Shown here piece after piece: positions 23,461-32,513 of a stretch of 64,000 nt of DNA. Each line of letters begins with the position of its first letter. Positions within the stretch are counted from its first letter, which is position 1. The notes below the pieces were generated by a model. It was not told where the DNA came from. It saw nothing but the letters and a program-made list of their open reading frames with translations, and made no database searches. Source of the stretch: Lichenicola sp050954785 (GTDB taxonomy: Bacteria; Pseudomonadota; Alphaproteobacteria; Acetobacterales; Acetobacteraceae); the NCBI GenBank assembly GCA_050954785.1, contig JBPBQO010000156.1, forward strand, positions 1 to 64,000. Reading direction: 5' to 3'. Both the position numbers and the translations under genes were made by a program.

Positions 23461-25479
23461 ATGCCGATCCGTGAACTGACCATACGCGGGCTCGTGCTCG
23501 GCGCCCTGCTTACCGTCATCTTTACCGCCTCGAACATCTATCTGGGCCTGAAGATCGGCCTGACCTTCGCCTCCTCGATCCCGGCCGCGGTCATCTCGAT
23601 GGCGGTGTTGCGGTTGCTGGATCGCAACCGGGCCGACGGGAGCGGCATTCTCGAGAACAACATGGTGCAGACCCAGGCATCGGCCGCGGGCACGCTGTCC
23701 TCGATCATCTTCGTGCTGCCCGGCCTGTTGATGATCGGCTACTGGCAGGGCTTCCCGTTCTGGCCGGTGGTGGCGATCTGCGGTGCCGGCGGCATGCTGG
23801 GCGTGCTGTTCACGATCCCGCTCAGGCGCGCCTTGGTGACCGGCAGCACCCTCCCCTATCCGGAAGGAACCGCGGCGGCCGAGGTGCTGCGTGCCGGTTC
23901 CGGCGGCGCCGACGGGCTCGGCGGCGAGAGCGGCCTCAAGGCGCTGGTGACCGGGAGCCTGGTGTCGGCCGGGTTCAGCCTGCTGAGCGGCGGCTTCAGG
24001 CTGCTCGGCGACAGTGCCAGCGTGACCTTCGCGGTGGGCAGCTCGGTGTTCCGGCTCTCGACCGGTTTTTCGCTGGCGCTGGTCGGGGCCGGCTATCTGG
24101 TCGGCATCGGCGGCGGCCTGGCGATGCTGCTCGGCGCGGTGCTGAGCTGGGGAGTCGCCGTGCCGGTGCTGACCGCGATCACGCCGCATCCGGCGGGCGT
24201 GTCGCTGGCGGACTTCGCGACCGGCATCTGGGCGCACAAGGTCCGGCTGATCGGCGCAGGTACGATCGCGATTGCCGCGGTGTGGACGCTGCTGACCCTG
24301 GTCGGTCCGGTCACGGCCGGGCTTCGGGCTGCCTTCAAGGCCAGCACGCGTGGCCCGGCCGGTGCCGCGATGGAAGACCAGACCGACCGGGACCTGTCGC
24401 CACGGGTGATCATGCTACTGGGCTCGGCATTGCTGCTGTGCCTGCTGGCGACGTTCGCCGCGTTCCTGTGGCATGGAGCCGCCGGGCTGGGCGCCTCGGC
24501 CGGCAGCATCGTCGGCATTGCCATCGTCTGCGTGGTGTTCTGCACGCTGTTCGGCTTCCTGGTGGCGGCGGCGTGCGGCTACATGGCGGGCATCGTCGGC
24601 TCGTCCTCCAGCCCGATCTCGGGCATCGCGATCGTGGCGGTGCTGCTGGTGTCGCTGGTGCTGCTCGGACTGGACATGGCCGGGCTGCTGCCGGCGGCGT
24701 TCGACGCCAACGGCCGGATGCTGGCGATCGGCAGCGTGCTGTTCGTGACCGCCGCGGTGCTCGCGGCGGCAACGATCTCCAACGACAATCTGCAGGACCT
24801 CAAGACCGGCCAACTGGTGGGCGCCACCCCCTGGCGGCAGCAGGTGGCATTGCTGGTCGGCTGCGTGGTGGGTGCCATGGTGATCCCGCCGGTACTGAAC
24901 CTGCTCTACAACGCCTACGGCTTTGCCGGCGCCCTGCCGCGCCCGGACATGGACCCGACCCGGGCTCTCGCCGCCCCGCAGGCGCTGCTGCTGTCGACAC
25001 TGGCGCGCGGCATTTTCCTGCACCAGCTCGACTGGACGATGATCCTGATCGGCGTGGCGCTGGGCGCGGTGCTGGTCGTTCTGGATGCGATCATGCGCCG
25101 CCGGGGAAAGTCCTTGCCGGTGCTGGCGGTCGGCATCGGCCTGTACCTGCCGCCGACCGTCACGGTGACGCTGGTAATCGGCGCAGTGTTGTCCTGGGCG
25201 ATCGGCCGCGTGCTGGCGAAGCGCGAGGGGCCGTTGGCAACGACGCACGCCGATCCCATGTTAGATGCGAAGAGGCGGCGCGGCGTCATGCTGGCGTCCG
25301 GCTTCATCGTCGGTGAAAGCCTGATGGGCGTGGCGATCGCCGCGATCATCGGGAGCACCGGCCGTGAGGACATGCTCGCCCTGGTCGGACCGGGTTTCGC
25401 CAATACCTCGGAATGGCTCGGCGCGGTTGCATTCGTCGTGGTCTGCGCCGGCTTCGTTCGAATGATCCTGCGCCGCTAG
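23461..25479 (+). CDS. OPT-family oligopeptide/metal-chelate transporter
   Basis: This is a 672-residue inner-membrane carrier of the oligopeptide transporter family, with about 15 hydrophobic segments. Recognisable blocks are ELTIRGLVLGALLTVIFTASN at the N-terminus, ENNMVQTQASAAGTLSSIIFVLPG, LPYPEGTAAAEVLRAG and GIVGSSSSPISGIAIVAVLL. Proton-driven family members carry peptides or metal-chelate ligands; the cargo here cannot be told. The start at 23461 was chosen for its GGGAG site and because the upstream frame opening has no family residues. The next gene follows after 18 bases on the same strand. Confidence 0.9.
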   Translation: MPIRELTIRGLVLGALLTVIFTASNIYLGLKIGLTFASSIPAAVISMAVLRLLDRNRADGSGILENNMVQTQASAAGTLSSIIFVLPGLLMIGYWQGFPFWPVVAICGAGGMLGVLFTIPLRRALVTGSTLPYPEGTAAAEVLRAGSGGADGLGGESGLKALVTGSLVSAGFSLLSGGFRLLGDSASVTFAVGSSVFRLSTGFSLALVGAGYLVGIGGGLAMLLGAVLSWGVAVPVLTAITPHPAGVSLADFATGIWAHKVRLIGAGTIAIAAVWTLLTLVGPVTAGLRAAFKASTRGPAGAAMEDQTDRDLSPRVIMLLGSALLLCLLATFAAFLWHGAAGLGASAGSIVGIAIVCVVFCTLFGFLVAAACGYMAGIVGSSSSPISGIAIVAVLLVSLVLLGLDMAGLLPAAFDANGRMLAIGSVLFVTAAVLAAATISNDNLQDLKTGQLVGATPWRQQVALLVGCVVGAMVIPPVLNLLYNAYGFAGALPRPDMDPTRALAAPQALLLSTLARGIFLHQLDWTMILIGVALGAVLVVLDAIMRRRGKSLPVLAVGIGLYLPPTVTVTLVIGAVLSWAIGRVLAKREGPLATTHADPMLDAKRRRGVMLASGFIVGESLMGVAIAAIIGSTGREDMLALVGPGFANTSEWLGAVAFVVVCAGFVRMILRR

Positions 25480-25497
25480 CAGAGGAAGATTTACCGC

Positions 25498-26523
25498 ATG
25501 ATTCCGTTTTCCGTCCTCGACCTGTCCCCGATCATCGAGGGAAGCGATGCCTCTGGCGCGTTCCGCAACACGCTCGACCTGGCACGGCATGCGGAAGGTC
25601 TCGGCTTCACCCGATACTGGCTGGCCGAGCACCACAACATGCCAGGCATCGCCAGTGCCGCGACATCGGTGGTGATCGGGCATGTGGCGGCGGGCACGCG
25701 CACGATCCGGGTCGGCTCCGGCGGGATCATGCTGCCGAACCATTCGCCGCTGGTGATCGCCGAGCAGTTCGGCACGCTGGCAGCGCTGCATCCCGGACGG
25801 ATCGACCTCGGGCTTGGACGGGCGCCCGGCACCGACCAGCGCACCATGCGGGCGCTGCGCCGCGACCCGATGAGCGCGGACAGCTTCCCGCGCGACGTGG
25901 TCGAGCTGCAATCCTATTTCCGGCCGGTGCAGCCGGGCCAGGCGATCCAGGCGGTGCCGGGCGGCGGACTCGACGTGCCGATCTGGTTGTTGGGTTCGAG
26001 CCTGTTCAGCGCGCAGCTCGCGGCCATGCTTGGACTGCCGTTCGCGTTCGCGTCGCACTTTGCACCGGACCAGATGATGGATGCGATCCAGATCTATCGT
26101 AGCCGGTTCGAGCCGTCCGAGGCGCTGAAGCGGCCGCATGTGATGCTGGGCGTGAACGTGTTCGCCGCTGAGACCGATGACGAGGCCGCGTTCATTTCCA
26201 CTTCTGCCAAGCAGCAGTTGCTGGAGCTGCGGCAGGGGACACCGGGCAAGCTGAAGCCGCCGAGCCGGGATCTGGTCGAGGCGAGAGGATCGGCAACAGA
26301 GAGCCAGGTGCAGCGTGCGCTGTCGAGCTCGATCGTCGGCGGGCCGGAAAAGGTCAGGCAGCGCCTGGCTGCGTTCATCGCGCAGACCGGCGCGGACGAG
26401 CTGATGATCGCCGGCCAGATTTTCGACCACACCGCACGGCTGCGGTCGTTCGGGATCGTGGCCGAAGCCCATGCGGCGTTGGGCGCTATGGAAACGGCGT
26501 CCGTGGCGGCCACGGCGGCCTAG
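25498..26523 (+). CDS. Luciferase-like flavin-dependent monooxygenase (LLM class)
   Basis: This is a 341-residue TIM-barrel enzyme of the bacterial luciferase-like superfamily, which uses reduced flavin to oxidise small molecules. Family features are the start IPFSVLDLSPIIEGSDASGAF, the RYWLAEHHNMPGIASAA block, IRVGSGGIMLPNHSPLVIAEQF, and LHPGRIDLGLGRAPGTD. These fit the MsnO8-like subgroup. The substrate is unknown. It sits 18 bases after the OPT transporter, so cotranscription is likely, and it is convergent with a binding-protein gene. Confidence 0.88.
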   Translation: MIPFSVLDLSPIIEGSDASGAFRNTLDLARHAEGLGFTRYWLAEHHNMPGIASAATSVVIGHVAAGTRTIRVGSGGIMLPNHSPLVIAEQFGTLAALHPGRIDLGLGRAPGTDQRTMRALRRDPMSADSFPRDVVELQSYFRPVQPGQAIQAVPGGGLDVPIWLLGSSLFSAQLAAMLGLPFAFASHFAPDQMMDAIQIYRSRFEPSEALKRPHVMLGVNVFAAETDDEAAFISTSAKQQLLELRQGTPGKLKPPSRDLVEARGSATESQVQRALSSSIVGGPEKVRQRLAAFIAQTGADELMIAGQIFDHTARLRSFGIVAEAHAALGAMETASVAATAA

Positions 26524-26543
26524 GCCGGACGCCCAGGCCTCCA

Positions 26544-27485
26544 TCACGGCTGGATGGCGAAGCTCGCAACCGGTTGCGCGGTCGCCAGGCTTCCCTGGGC
26601 CACCATGAACTGCTCGAACGCCGCGTAGCGGGACTGGTCGAGCAGCGCCGGGTTCTTGGCCAGGCGCGGCAGGCCGGCAAACCAGGCGGCATGGTTCAGT
26701 TTCGTGTCGAGCTCCGGACGCTCCTTGATGAAGGCCTGCCACATCTCGTCCGGATGGTTGAGCAGCGTGTTGGTGCCTTCCTGAAGCGCTGCCAGGAACC
26801 GCCCGATGCGGGGATCGTGCTCGTCGTCCTGCCGGGCAAGCAGGATCAGCTCGTCATATAGCGGCACGCCGTGCTCCTCGGGGAAGAAGCCGACCGGCTT
26901 GAGGCCGCGCTGCTGCAAGTCGATCATCTCGTAGTTGCGCATGCCCCCGATGATGGCGTCCACGCGGTGCGACATCAGCGCCTGCTCGAGCTGGAAATTG
27001 ACCTCGGTGACGGTGACGTCCGTCAGCTTGAGGCCGACCGTCGCCAGCATCGCCTTCAACAGCGCCTCGTCGGTGGCGCCGACGGATGCGCCGATCCGCT
27101 TGCCTTTCAGGTCGGCAAGGCTTTTGACCGGACCGTCGCCGAGCACGATCAGCGTGTTGAGCGGAGTGTCCTCCAATGTGCCGACCCGCACCAGCTTGAG
27201 CCCGGCGGCATCGAGCAGAGGCAGCTCCGGCTGGTAGCTGACGCAGAGATCGGCCTGGTGTGCCGCCAGCAGGCGTGGCGGCGAGGACGGATCGGTCGGC
27301 ACGATGAACTGCACGTCGAGGTTCTGCCGCGCATAGGCGCCGCTGTATTTCGCGGCGAACAGGGCCTCGTGGTTCGCGTTCACGAACCAGTCGAGGATGA
27401 TGCTCAAATGATCGGCGGCGCGTGCCGGCACTGTCCAGACCAGTGCCAGAACCATTGCGAGACAAAAATGTTTCACGTGGAACAT
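26544..27485 (-). CDS. THI5/NMT1-type periplasmic binding protein (thiamine-precursor uptake)
   Basis: This is a 313-residue substrate-binding protein of the family that includes the hydroxymethylpyrimidine-binding ThiY. A signal peptide (LAMVLALVWTVPARA) is followed by DHLSIILDWFVNANHEALFAAKYSGAYARQNLD, the THI5-type ligand motif. It lies 8 bases after a TonB-dependent receptor gene that has a TPP riboswitch, so both are expected to be thiamine-repressed. No permease or ATPase gene is next to it. The first codons (MFHVKH) read through a parS-like 16-mer; Met11 could be the start if that site is purely a DNA element. Confidence 0.85.
   Translation of the reverse strand: MFHVKHFCLAMVLALVWTVPARAADHLSIILDWFVNANHEALFAAKYSGAYARQNLDVQFIVPTDPSSPPRLLAAHQADLCVSYQPELPLLDAAGLKLVRVGTLEDTPLNTLIVLGDGPVKSLADLKGKRIGASVGATDEALLKAMLATVGLKLTDVTVTEVNFQLEQALMSHRVDAIIGGMRNYEMIDLQQRGLKPVGFFPEEHGVPLYDELILLARQDDEHDPRIGRFLAALQEGTNTLLNHPDEMWQAFIKERPELDTKLNHAAWFAGLPRLAKNPALLDQSRYAAFEQFMVAQGSLATAQPVASFAIQP
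27469..27484. promoter_or_regulatory. parS-like site (ParB-binding 16-mer)
   Basis: TGTTTCACGTGGAACA differs from the consensus parS (TGTTTCACGTGAAACA) at one base. It lies inside the first six codons of the binding-protein gene and is extended to a 20-base near-palindrome AATGTTTCACGTGGAACATT. No parA or parB gene is in the window. Confidence 0.65.
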
Positions 27486-27493
27486 TGCTTTTC

Positions 27494-29824
27494 TCAGAAT
27501 GCGGATGCGACGGTGAACAAAGCCGCGAACCCTGGCCCCAGATAATAGGTTGCCGGCGACCCGCTAATGACGGTGCCGTAGCGGCCGACGACGTCACGCG
27601 CGTTGGTGGTCGGACTGGCGATACCGGACAGCACGTCGGTGTCGGTAACGTTGATCAGGTTGAGCCGGAATTCCGGATGCTTCGCCGGTCCGAGCGTCGG
27701 CAGCCGGACCCCCAGCGTGATGTCGCCCTGGGTGTGGTCGGCGATCTTCTCGTCGTCCATGAAACTTGCATATTGCGGGCCGACATATTTGACCGCGGCA
27801 CTGCCGAACAGGATGCCGTCGTCGTAGGTGATGCCGAGTGCGCCCTGCCAGGTCGGACTGCGGACGGCGACATGCCCCCTGGTCGGCAACAGGTCGCCAT
27901 CGATGGACAGGTCGTTATCGATCGTCGCGCGCAGGTATTCGCCCGAAACGTAGGGGCTCAGATGGTGCCAGGGACGCAGGCCGAGTTCGGCGTCCACGCC
28001 CCGCGAGGTCTGGCCGCCGGCATTGATGCTCGATCCGGTCAATACGCCGTTCAGGTCGATCACCGTGGCGATCTGCCGGTTGGTAAAGTTGTAGTTGAAC
28101 GCTGTGATGCTGCCGATCAGCCAGTCGCCGTTCCGACGATAGCCGACTTCCTCGCTGATCGAATATTCGTCACGCAATCCGGTGGCGGCACGGTTCAGCA
28201 ATGCGCCGGAATCGGGATCGAAACTGTCGAACAGCGTCGTCGCGGACGGCGTCCGGAAGTTGGTCGATACGCTCGCGAATACCTGGTTCCGATGATCGAT
28301 CTGGAAGCGTACGCCGATCCGGGGCAGCGGCTCGGCACTGTTCACCCCGGTGCGATAGGTCGCACCCGGGATCGCGTTCCAGCCTTGCCGCGCCACCATC
28401 ACCTCCTTGAAACCGAGTTCGATCGACAGGCGATGATCGAGAGCCAAGATCGTGTCGCCGATGAACAGCGCGTTCACCTGCGCGATGCTGTGGGTGTTCT
28501 GCGCAAGCAGTTGCCGCCCATCGCTCAGGGTGATCGTGCTGCGCGACGAGTTGAGCCAGATGTCGGAGGGCGTTCCATCGGCGCCGAGCAGACTGAACGG
28601 AGCCGGCTCGCGATCGTCGGAGTAATCGTACCAGGCGCCGGCCACGATCGTGTGGTTGCCCAACACCCAGGTCAGCTTCGGCACCAGCCCGGCCCGGTAG
28701 CTCGCCTGCTGATAGTTGCTGGCGACAGTGACCTGGCCGCTCCGGGCACCGGTCGCGGGCAGCGTATCCGGCAGTGCCTCGGTGCCCTGGTAGAGCCCGG
28801 TGATCGGCAGCGTCGCGCCACCCGGCGCGTTGCCGTAGCCGTATTGCGCATAGGGCGTGACATCGAACGTGAGCGACCGGGTCAGACGAACATGCGTCGG
28901 TGCCGCGATGTAGAACAGCCGATACGGCTGTTGATACAGGCGCCAGTAGTTGGTGTCGCCCGGTGTGTAGGTGCCGTCGTAATTGTCGGGTCCCGACCGG
29001 CCATAGGTTTTCCAGTCGCCCTGGGTCGGCTGCTCGTATCCGCTGGTCACGGTATCGTTCCAGGTGCCGATCAGCGAAACCCGGCTGCCGTCGCTCCAGT
29101 CGCGTACGAACTTGAAGTCGATATGCTGGCGCTTGTCCCGGCCGGAGCCGCGCCAGTTGTCGGCGGCCGAATGCGAGTACGACACGAAGCCGCGCGTTCC
29201 GCTGTGCCCGAGTTCGCCGGTATCGATCCGGACGAACTCCTTGTTGGTATGATACGAGCCGTACGACCCTTCGACGAACCCGCCCGCCTGCTTCGCCGGG
29301 TCCCGGAAAGCTAGCGACAGCAGTCCTCCGGCGGCATTGATCACCGGCGTATCGAGATCGCCGGTGCCTTGCGACAGGCTGATTTGGTCGAGGTTCTCGG
29401 TGTCGGCGAACTGGCCGGGGTAGCCCGTATAGTAAGCGATGTCGTTGAGCGGCATGCCCTCGAGCAGGTAGCCGATCTCGTCGCCGCCGAGGCCGCGCAG
29501 GCTGAGATCGTTCCCGGCCGAGAGCCCGAGCGGATCGGAGGTCGCCACGTTGGCGCCGGGCAACAACGAAACGAGCTGGAACGCGTTCTCGGTCGGCGCC
29601 TGCCGGCGCAGGAAGTCCGACGACACGGTGCTGGTCGACTTCGTTGCCGTTTCCACCCGGATCAGCCCGCCACCGGGCTGGCCGCCGACCGGACCGTTCG
29701 CCGTGTCGACCGCGGCATGCCCGGTCACGGTGATGGTTTCCTGCGAACGGGCAGTTCCGAGTGCGGTCGTTCCGGCTAGCAACGTCCCGCCAAAAGCCAG
29801 AACGCGAGTACGGATGTGGTGCAT
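27494..29824 (-). CDS. TonB-dependent outer-membrane receptor, TPP-riboswitch controlled
   Basis: This is a TonB-dependent receptor that probably brings thiamine or its precursor across the outer membrane. About 776 residues: signal peptide (VLAFGGTLLAGTTALGTARSQ), plug domain (SSDFLRRQAPTENAFQLVSLLPG; NDLSLRGLGGDEIGYLLEG) and a beta-barrel ending in the typical aromatic Phe. An ATG at 29830 is also in frame, but the GGGAGG of the riboswitch ends only one base before it and is 7 bases before the ATG at 29824, so the latter is preferred. The TPP riboswitch ends 10 bases upstream, which points to thiamine as the regulating ligand. The binding-protein gene follows after 8 bases. Confidence 0.92.
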   Translation of the reverse strand: MHHIRTRVLAFGGTLLAGTTALGTARSQETITVTGHAAVDTANGPVGGQPGGGLIRVETATKSTSTVSSDFLRRQAPTENAFQLVSLLPGANVATSDPLGLSAGNDLSLRGLGGDEIGYLLEGMPLNDIAYYTGYPGQFADTENLDQISLSQGTGDLDTPVINAAGGLLSLAFRDPAKQAGGFVEGSYGSYHTNKEFVRIDTGELGHSGTRGFVSYSHSAADNWRGSGRDKRQHIDFKFVRDWSDGSRVSLIGTWNDTVTSGYEQPTQGDWKTYGRSGPDNYDGTYTPGDTNYWRLYQQPYRLFYIAAPTHVRLTRSLTFDVTPYAQYGYGNAPGGATLPITGLYQGTEALPDTLPATGARSGQVTVASNYQQASYRAGLVPKLTWVLGNHTIVAGAWYDYSDDREPAPFSLLGADGTPSDIWLNSSRSTITLSDGRQLLAQNTHSIAQVNALFIGDTILALDHRLSIELGFKEVMVARQGWNAIPGATYRTGVNSAEPLPRIGVRFQIDHRNQVFASVSTNFRTPSATTLFDSFDPDSGALLNRAATGLRDEYSISEEVGYRRNGDWLIGSITAFNYNFTNRQIATVIDLNGVLTGSSINAGGQTSRGVDAELGLRPWHHLSPYVSGEYLRATIDNDLSIDGDLLPTRGHVAVRSPTWQGALGITYDDGILFGSAAVKYVGPQYASFMDDEKIADHTQGDITLGVRLPTLGPAKHPEFRLNLINVTDTDVLSGIASPTTNARDVVGRYGTVISGSPATYYLGPGFAALFTVASAF

Positions 29825-29831
29825 CGACATG

Positions 29832-29915
29832 CCTCCCTTCGCTGGAATGACCCAGATCAGGTTCGACGGGTTTGATCTCAGCCCACGTTGGTGGGCACCC
29901 CGGTCATGCGGCTGT
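29832..29915 (-). promoter_or_regulatory. TPP (thiamine pyrophosphate) riboswitch
   Basis: On the minus strand the region reads GGGGTGCC, then GGCTGAGAT, then ACCTGATCTGGGTCATTCCA and GCGAAGGGA, which are the conserved THI-box blocks in order. The last block runs into the ribosome-binding GGGAGG of the receptor gene, so ligand binding would hide the start site. This explains how the receptor and binding protein are switched. Confidence 0.93.
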
Positions 29916-29944
29916 CACTCTCCCGTTACGCTGGTTACGTCAAG

Positions 29945-32140
29945 TCACTTCGCCGGCTGGTAGCCGGCCTCGCCGAACTGCCAGAGCAGGAAGGCGAACT
30001 CGTCGGCGGTCTCGTCGTCGCGCTGCTTGCGGGTGGACCCGATACCGTGGCCGGCATCGAACTCGACCCGGAACAATACCGGCCGGCGACTCGACGTAGC
30101 CGCCTGCAACCGTGCGGTCATCTTCGCCGGAATCCAGACGGTCACGCGCGGATCGTCGGCGCCACCGGTCAGCAGCACCGCGGGATACGCGGTGCCCTTG
30201 GTCACGTGGTTGTAGGCATCCATCGCCAGCATCGCGGGAAACTGCGCCTGGTCCGCCACCGTGCCGAACTCGGGAATATTAGCTGGGCCACCGGCGGTGT
30301 ATTGCTCGCGCAGGGTGTTGGTGGCGCCGACCCGGATCAGCGCCGCCCGGAACAGGTCCGGCCGCTGGGTGATGGCACCGCCGATCAGGATGCCGCCGGC
30401 ACTGGTCCCCTCGCCGCCGAGATGAGCCTTGTCGGTATAGCCCTGGGCGATCAGCGCCTCGCCGGCAGCGATGAAGTCGTGGATCGTGTTCTGCTTGGTG
30501 GCGATCTTGCCGGCATCGTGCCAGGCCTGCCCACCCTCGCCGCCGCCACGCACATGCGCCACGGCATACACGCCGCCACGATCGAGCCAGGGCAGGAAGG
30601 TCGGCGAGAACGTCGGGTCGTAGGAGATGCCATACGAGCCGTACCCGACCAGGTAGGTCGGACGCTTGCCGTCGTGCGCCAGGCCTTTTTTGGTAATGAT
30701 CGAAAGCGGGATCTTCGTGCCGTCGGACGCCGTGGCACTGGTCTCGATCGATTCGTACCCGGACAGGTCGCGCGGAAACCCGGGCAGAATGTGGGTGTCG
30801 GAGACCCTGCCGGTGGCCGCGTCGTAGCGCAGCCATTCGTGCGGCCTGACCCAGGATTCCAGGCTGACGATCGCGCCGGGACGCTCGGGATCGGTCACCA
30901 GGCCGCCCGCCCCTTCGTCGCCCGGTGCGATCGTGCCGGCGAACGGCAGCCTGATCGTCTGCGGCTGCATGGCACCCTCGCCGAGGCGGTGCAGGGCGAA
31001 CACGGCGCCATCGCGGGTTGCGAAATACAGCCCGTCCTTGGCCGCGGCAATTCCGGTCAGCACGCCGTCCGCCTCGGGCACGACGATCTTTGCCCGGGCG
31101 AAGTTCGGGTTGGCGAGACTGGTTTCCGCGACCTTGTAACGCGATGCGTCCTTGTGCGTCAGCAGGTCGATCCGGTCGCCACGCACCGCGATCCCGGTCA
31201 CGCCATCGGATTGCAGCGCCACCTGCTTCCAGCTCGGATGACCAGCCAGCAGGTCTGCCAGCGGCGCGGTATAGAGCGTCACCTCCGGCGACACCCCATC
31301 CGAGACAGCGGCCAACGCGTAGTCCGAGCCCGGAATGACGACCACGGCCGGAAACACCGCGGCCGCCTTGAACGGGAACGGCAGCCGATCGGAGTCCATC
31401 ACCGAAACGTCTTTTGCCGGATCGTTGCCGAGCACATGCCGATAGACCTGCATATGCGCATATTGCTGGTCGGCCTTGCCGCCCGGCACCGGGACGGGCA
31501 GCCGCGTGAAGAAGAAGCTCTTGCCGTCCGGCGCCCATGACACGGCGGCGAACTGCGCGCGGTCGATCGTGTCGGGACGGATCGCTTTCGTGGTGGTATC
31601 GATCACATGCAGCGTGCTGTTCTCGGAGCCACCGATCGAGATCCCGTAGGCAACCAGGGTTCCATCCTGCGACGGCTGGAACTGGTCGATCTCGGCATGC
31701 CTGCCGTCACGCCCCAGCGCGGACGGGTCGACCAGCAGCGTCTCGTGCCCGGCCGCGTCGGACATATAGAGCCGGTCGATCTGCGCCCCGGCATCGCGCT
31801 TCAGGTAGAACAGGCGGCCACCGGCCAGTTCGACCGTATGCACGCGCGCGGCCAGCCCGCTGACCTCGCCGATCTCGTTCGCCAATGCATCCCGTCCGGG
31901 AATGCGCGACAGCACACGGCGCGCATGGTCGTTCTGGCCGTGCAGATAAGCCATGAATTGCGGCTTCGGCTCGCTTTCCATCCAGCGATACGGATCGGTG
32001 ATTTTAGTGCCGAAGTAGTTGTCGGTAACCGATTCTACCTGCGCCACCGGCGCATGGTCGGCAGCCAGGAGCCGTGGTGCCAGGAATGATGAAGCGGCGG
32101 TTCCGAGCGCGAAGATCTGGACCGCACGAACGAGTCGCAT
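29945..32140 (-). CDS. Prolyl oligopeptidase family serine peptidase (S9A)
   Basis: This exported peptidase hydrolyses short peptides after proline. About 731 residues: signal peptide, N-terminal beta-propeller (DPYRWMESEPKPQFMAYL is a family opening), and a C-terminal alpha/beta hydrolase. Catalytic Ser is in GGEGTSAGGILIGG, Asp in LLTGGADDPRVTVW, and His in EFDAGHGIG. Typical S9A members have SNGG after the Gly; here it is SAGG, a common variant. The ATG at 32140 was chosen over one 60 bases upstream because GGGAG precedes it and the signal peptide starts there. The cleavage near LLAADH suggests a periplasmic location. Confidence 0.92.
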   Translation of the reverse strand: MRLVRAVQIFALGTAASSFLAPRLLAADHAPVAQVESVTDNYFGTKITDPYRWMESEPKPQFMAYLHGQNDHARRVLSRIPGRDALANEIGEVSGLAARVHTVELAGGRLFYLKRDAGAQIDRLYMSDAAGHETLLVDPSALGRDGRHAEIDQFQPSQDGTLVAYGISIGGSENSTLHVIDTTTKAIRPDTIDRAQFAAVSWAPDGKSFFFTRLPVPVPGGKADQQYAHMQVYRHVLGNDPAKDVSVMDSDRLPFPFKAAAVFPAVVVIPGSDYALAAVSDGVSPEVTLYTAPLADLLAGHPSWKQVALQSDGVTGIAVRGDRIDLLTHKDASRYKVAETSLANPNFARAKIVVPEADGVLTGIAAAKDGLYFATRDGAVFALHRLGEGAMQPQTIRLPFAGTIAPGDEGAGGLVTDPERPGAIVSLESWVRPHEWLRYDAATGRVSDTHILPGFPRDLSGYESIETSATASDGTKIPLSIITKKGLAHDGKRPTYLVGYGSYGISYDPTFSPTFLPWLDRGGVYAVAHVRGGGEGGQAWHDAGKIATKQNTIHDFIAAGEALIAQGYTDKAHLGGEGTSAGGILIGGAITQRPDLFRAALIRVGATNTLREQYTAGGPANIPEFGTVADQAQFPAMLAMDAYNHVTKGTAYPAVLLTGGADDPRVTVWIPAKMTARLQAATSSRRPVLFRVEFDAGHGIGSTRKQRDDETADEFAFLLWQFGEAGYQPAK

Positions 32141-32242
32141 GCAATGGCTCCCGGGACTGAAATAACCAGGAACCCTGCCGGCCACCCCACCGTCGGTCAA
32201 GCAATGCCGAACATATGCGGCGGTGGGGAGCCGCCGATGCGG

Positions 32243-32434
32243 TCAGACGATCTGCTTGTTGATCATCCGGCCAAGCGCGCTGCCATCTTCGGCCGCGAGC
32301 GCCGTTCCGACACAGGACATGAGTTCTTCGCAAACGCGCAAAGCTTCGCCAGGCGTCATTTCGATCAACGGAAAGTTCAGACGCATGAACACAGCGCCCG
32401 GTGCTGCTGTCAGAGTAAGATTTTGTGACATCAT
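32243..32434 (-). CDS. Small hypothetical protein
   Basis: This is a 63-residue protein (begins MMSQNLTLTAAPGAVFMRLN, ends GRMINKQIV) of unknown function. It has no signal or membrane segment. A GGGAG sequence lies 16 bases before the first ATG and 19 before the second, which is far but possible. It sits alone between the peptidase and the Met-rich gene. Confidence 0.45.
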   Translation of the reverse strand: MMSQNLTLTAAPGAVFMRLNFPLIEMTPGEALRVCEELMSCVGTALAAEDGSALGRMINKQIV

Positions 32435-32513
32435 GGGCTAGCAAGCTCCCAAGCTCGTAGCCGTTAGAAATACGTTAATTTAGCCTGAATAGCAAGTGCC
32501 ACCGATGGTCTCG

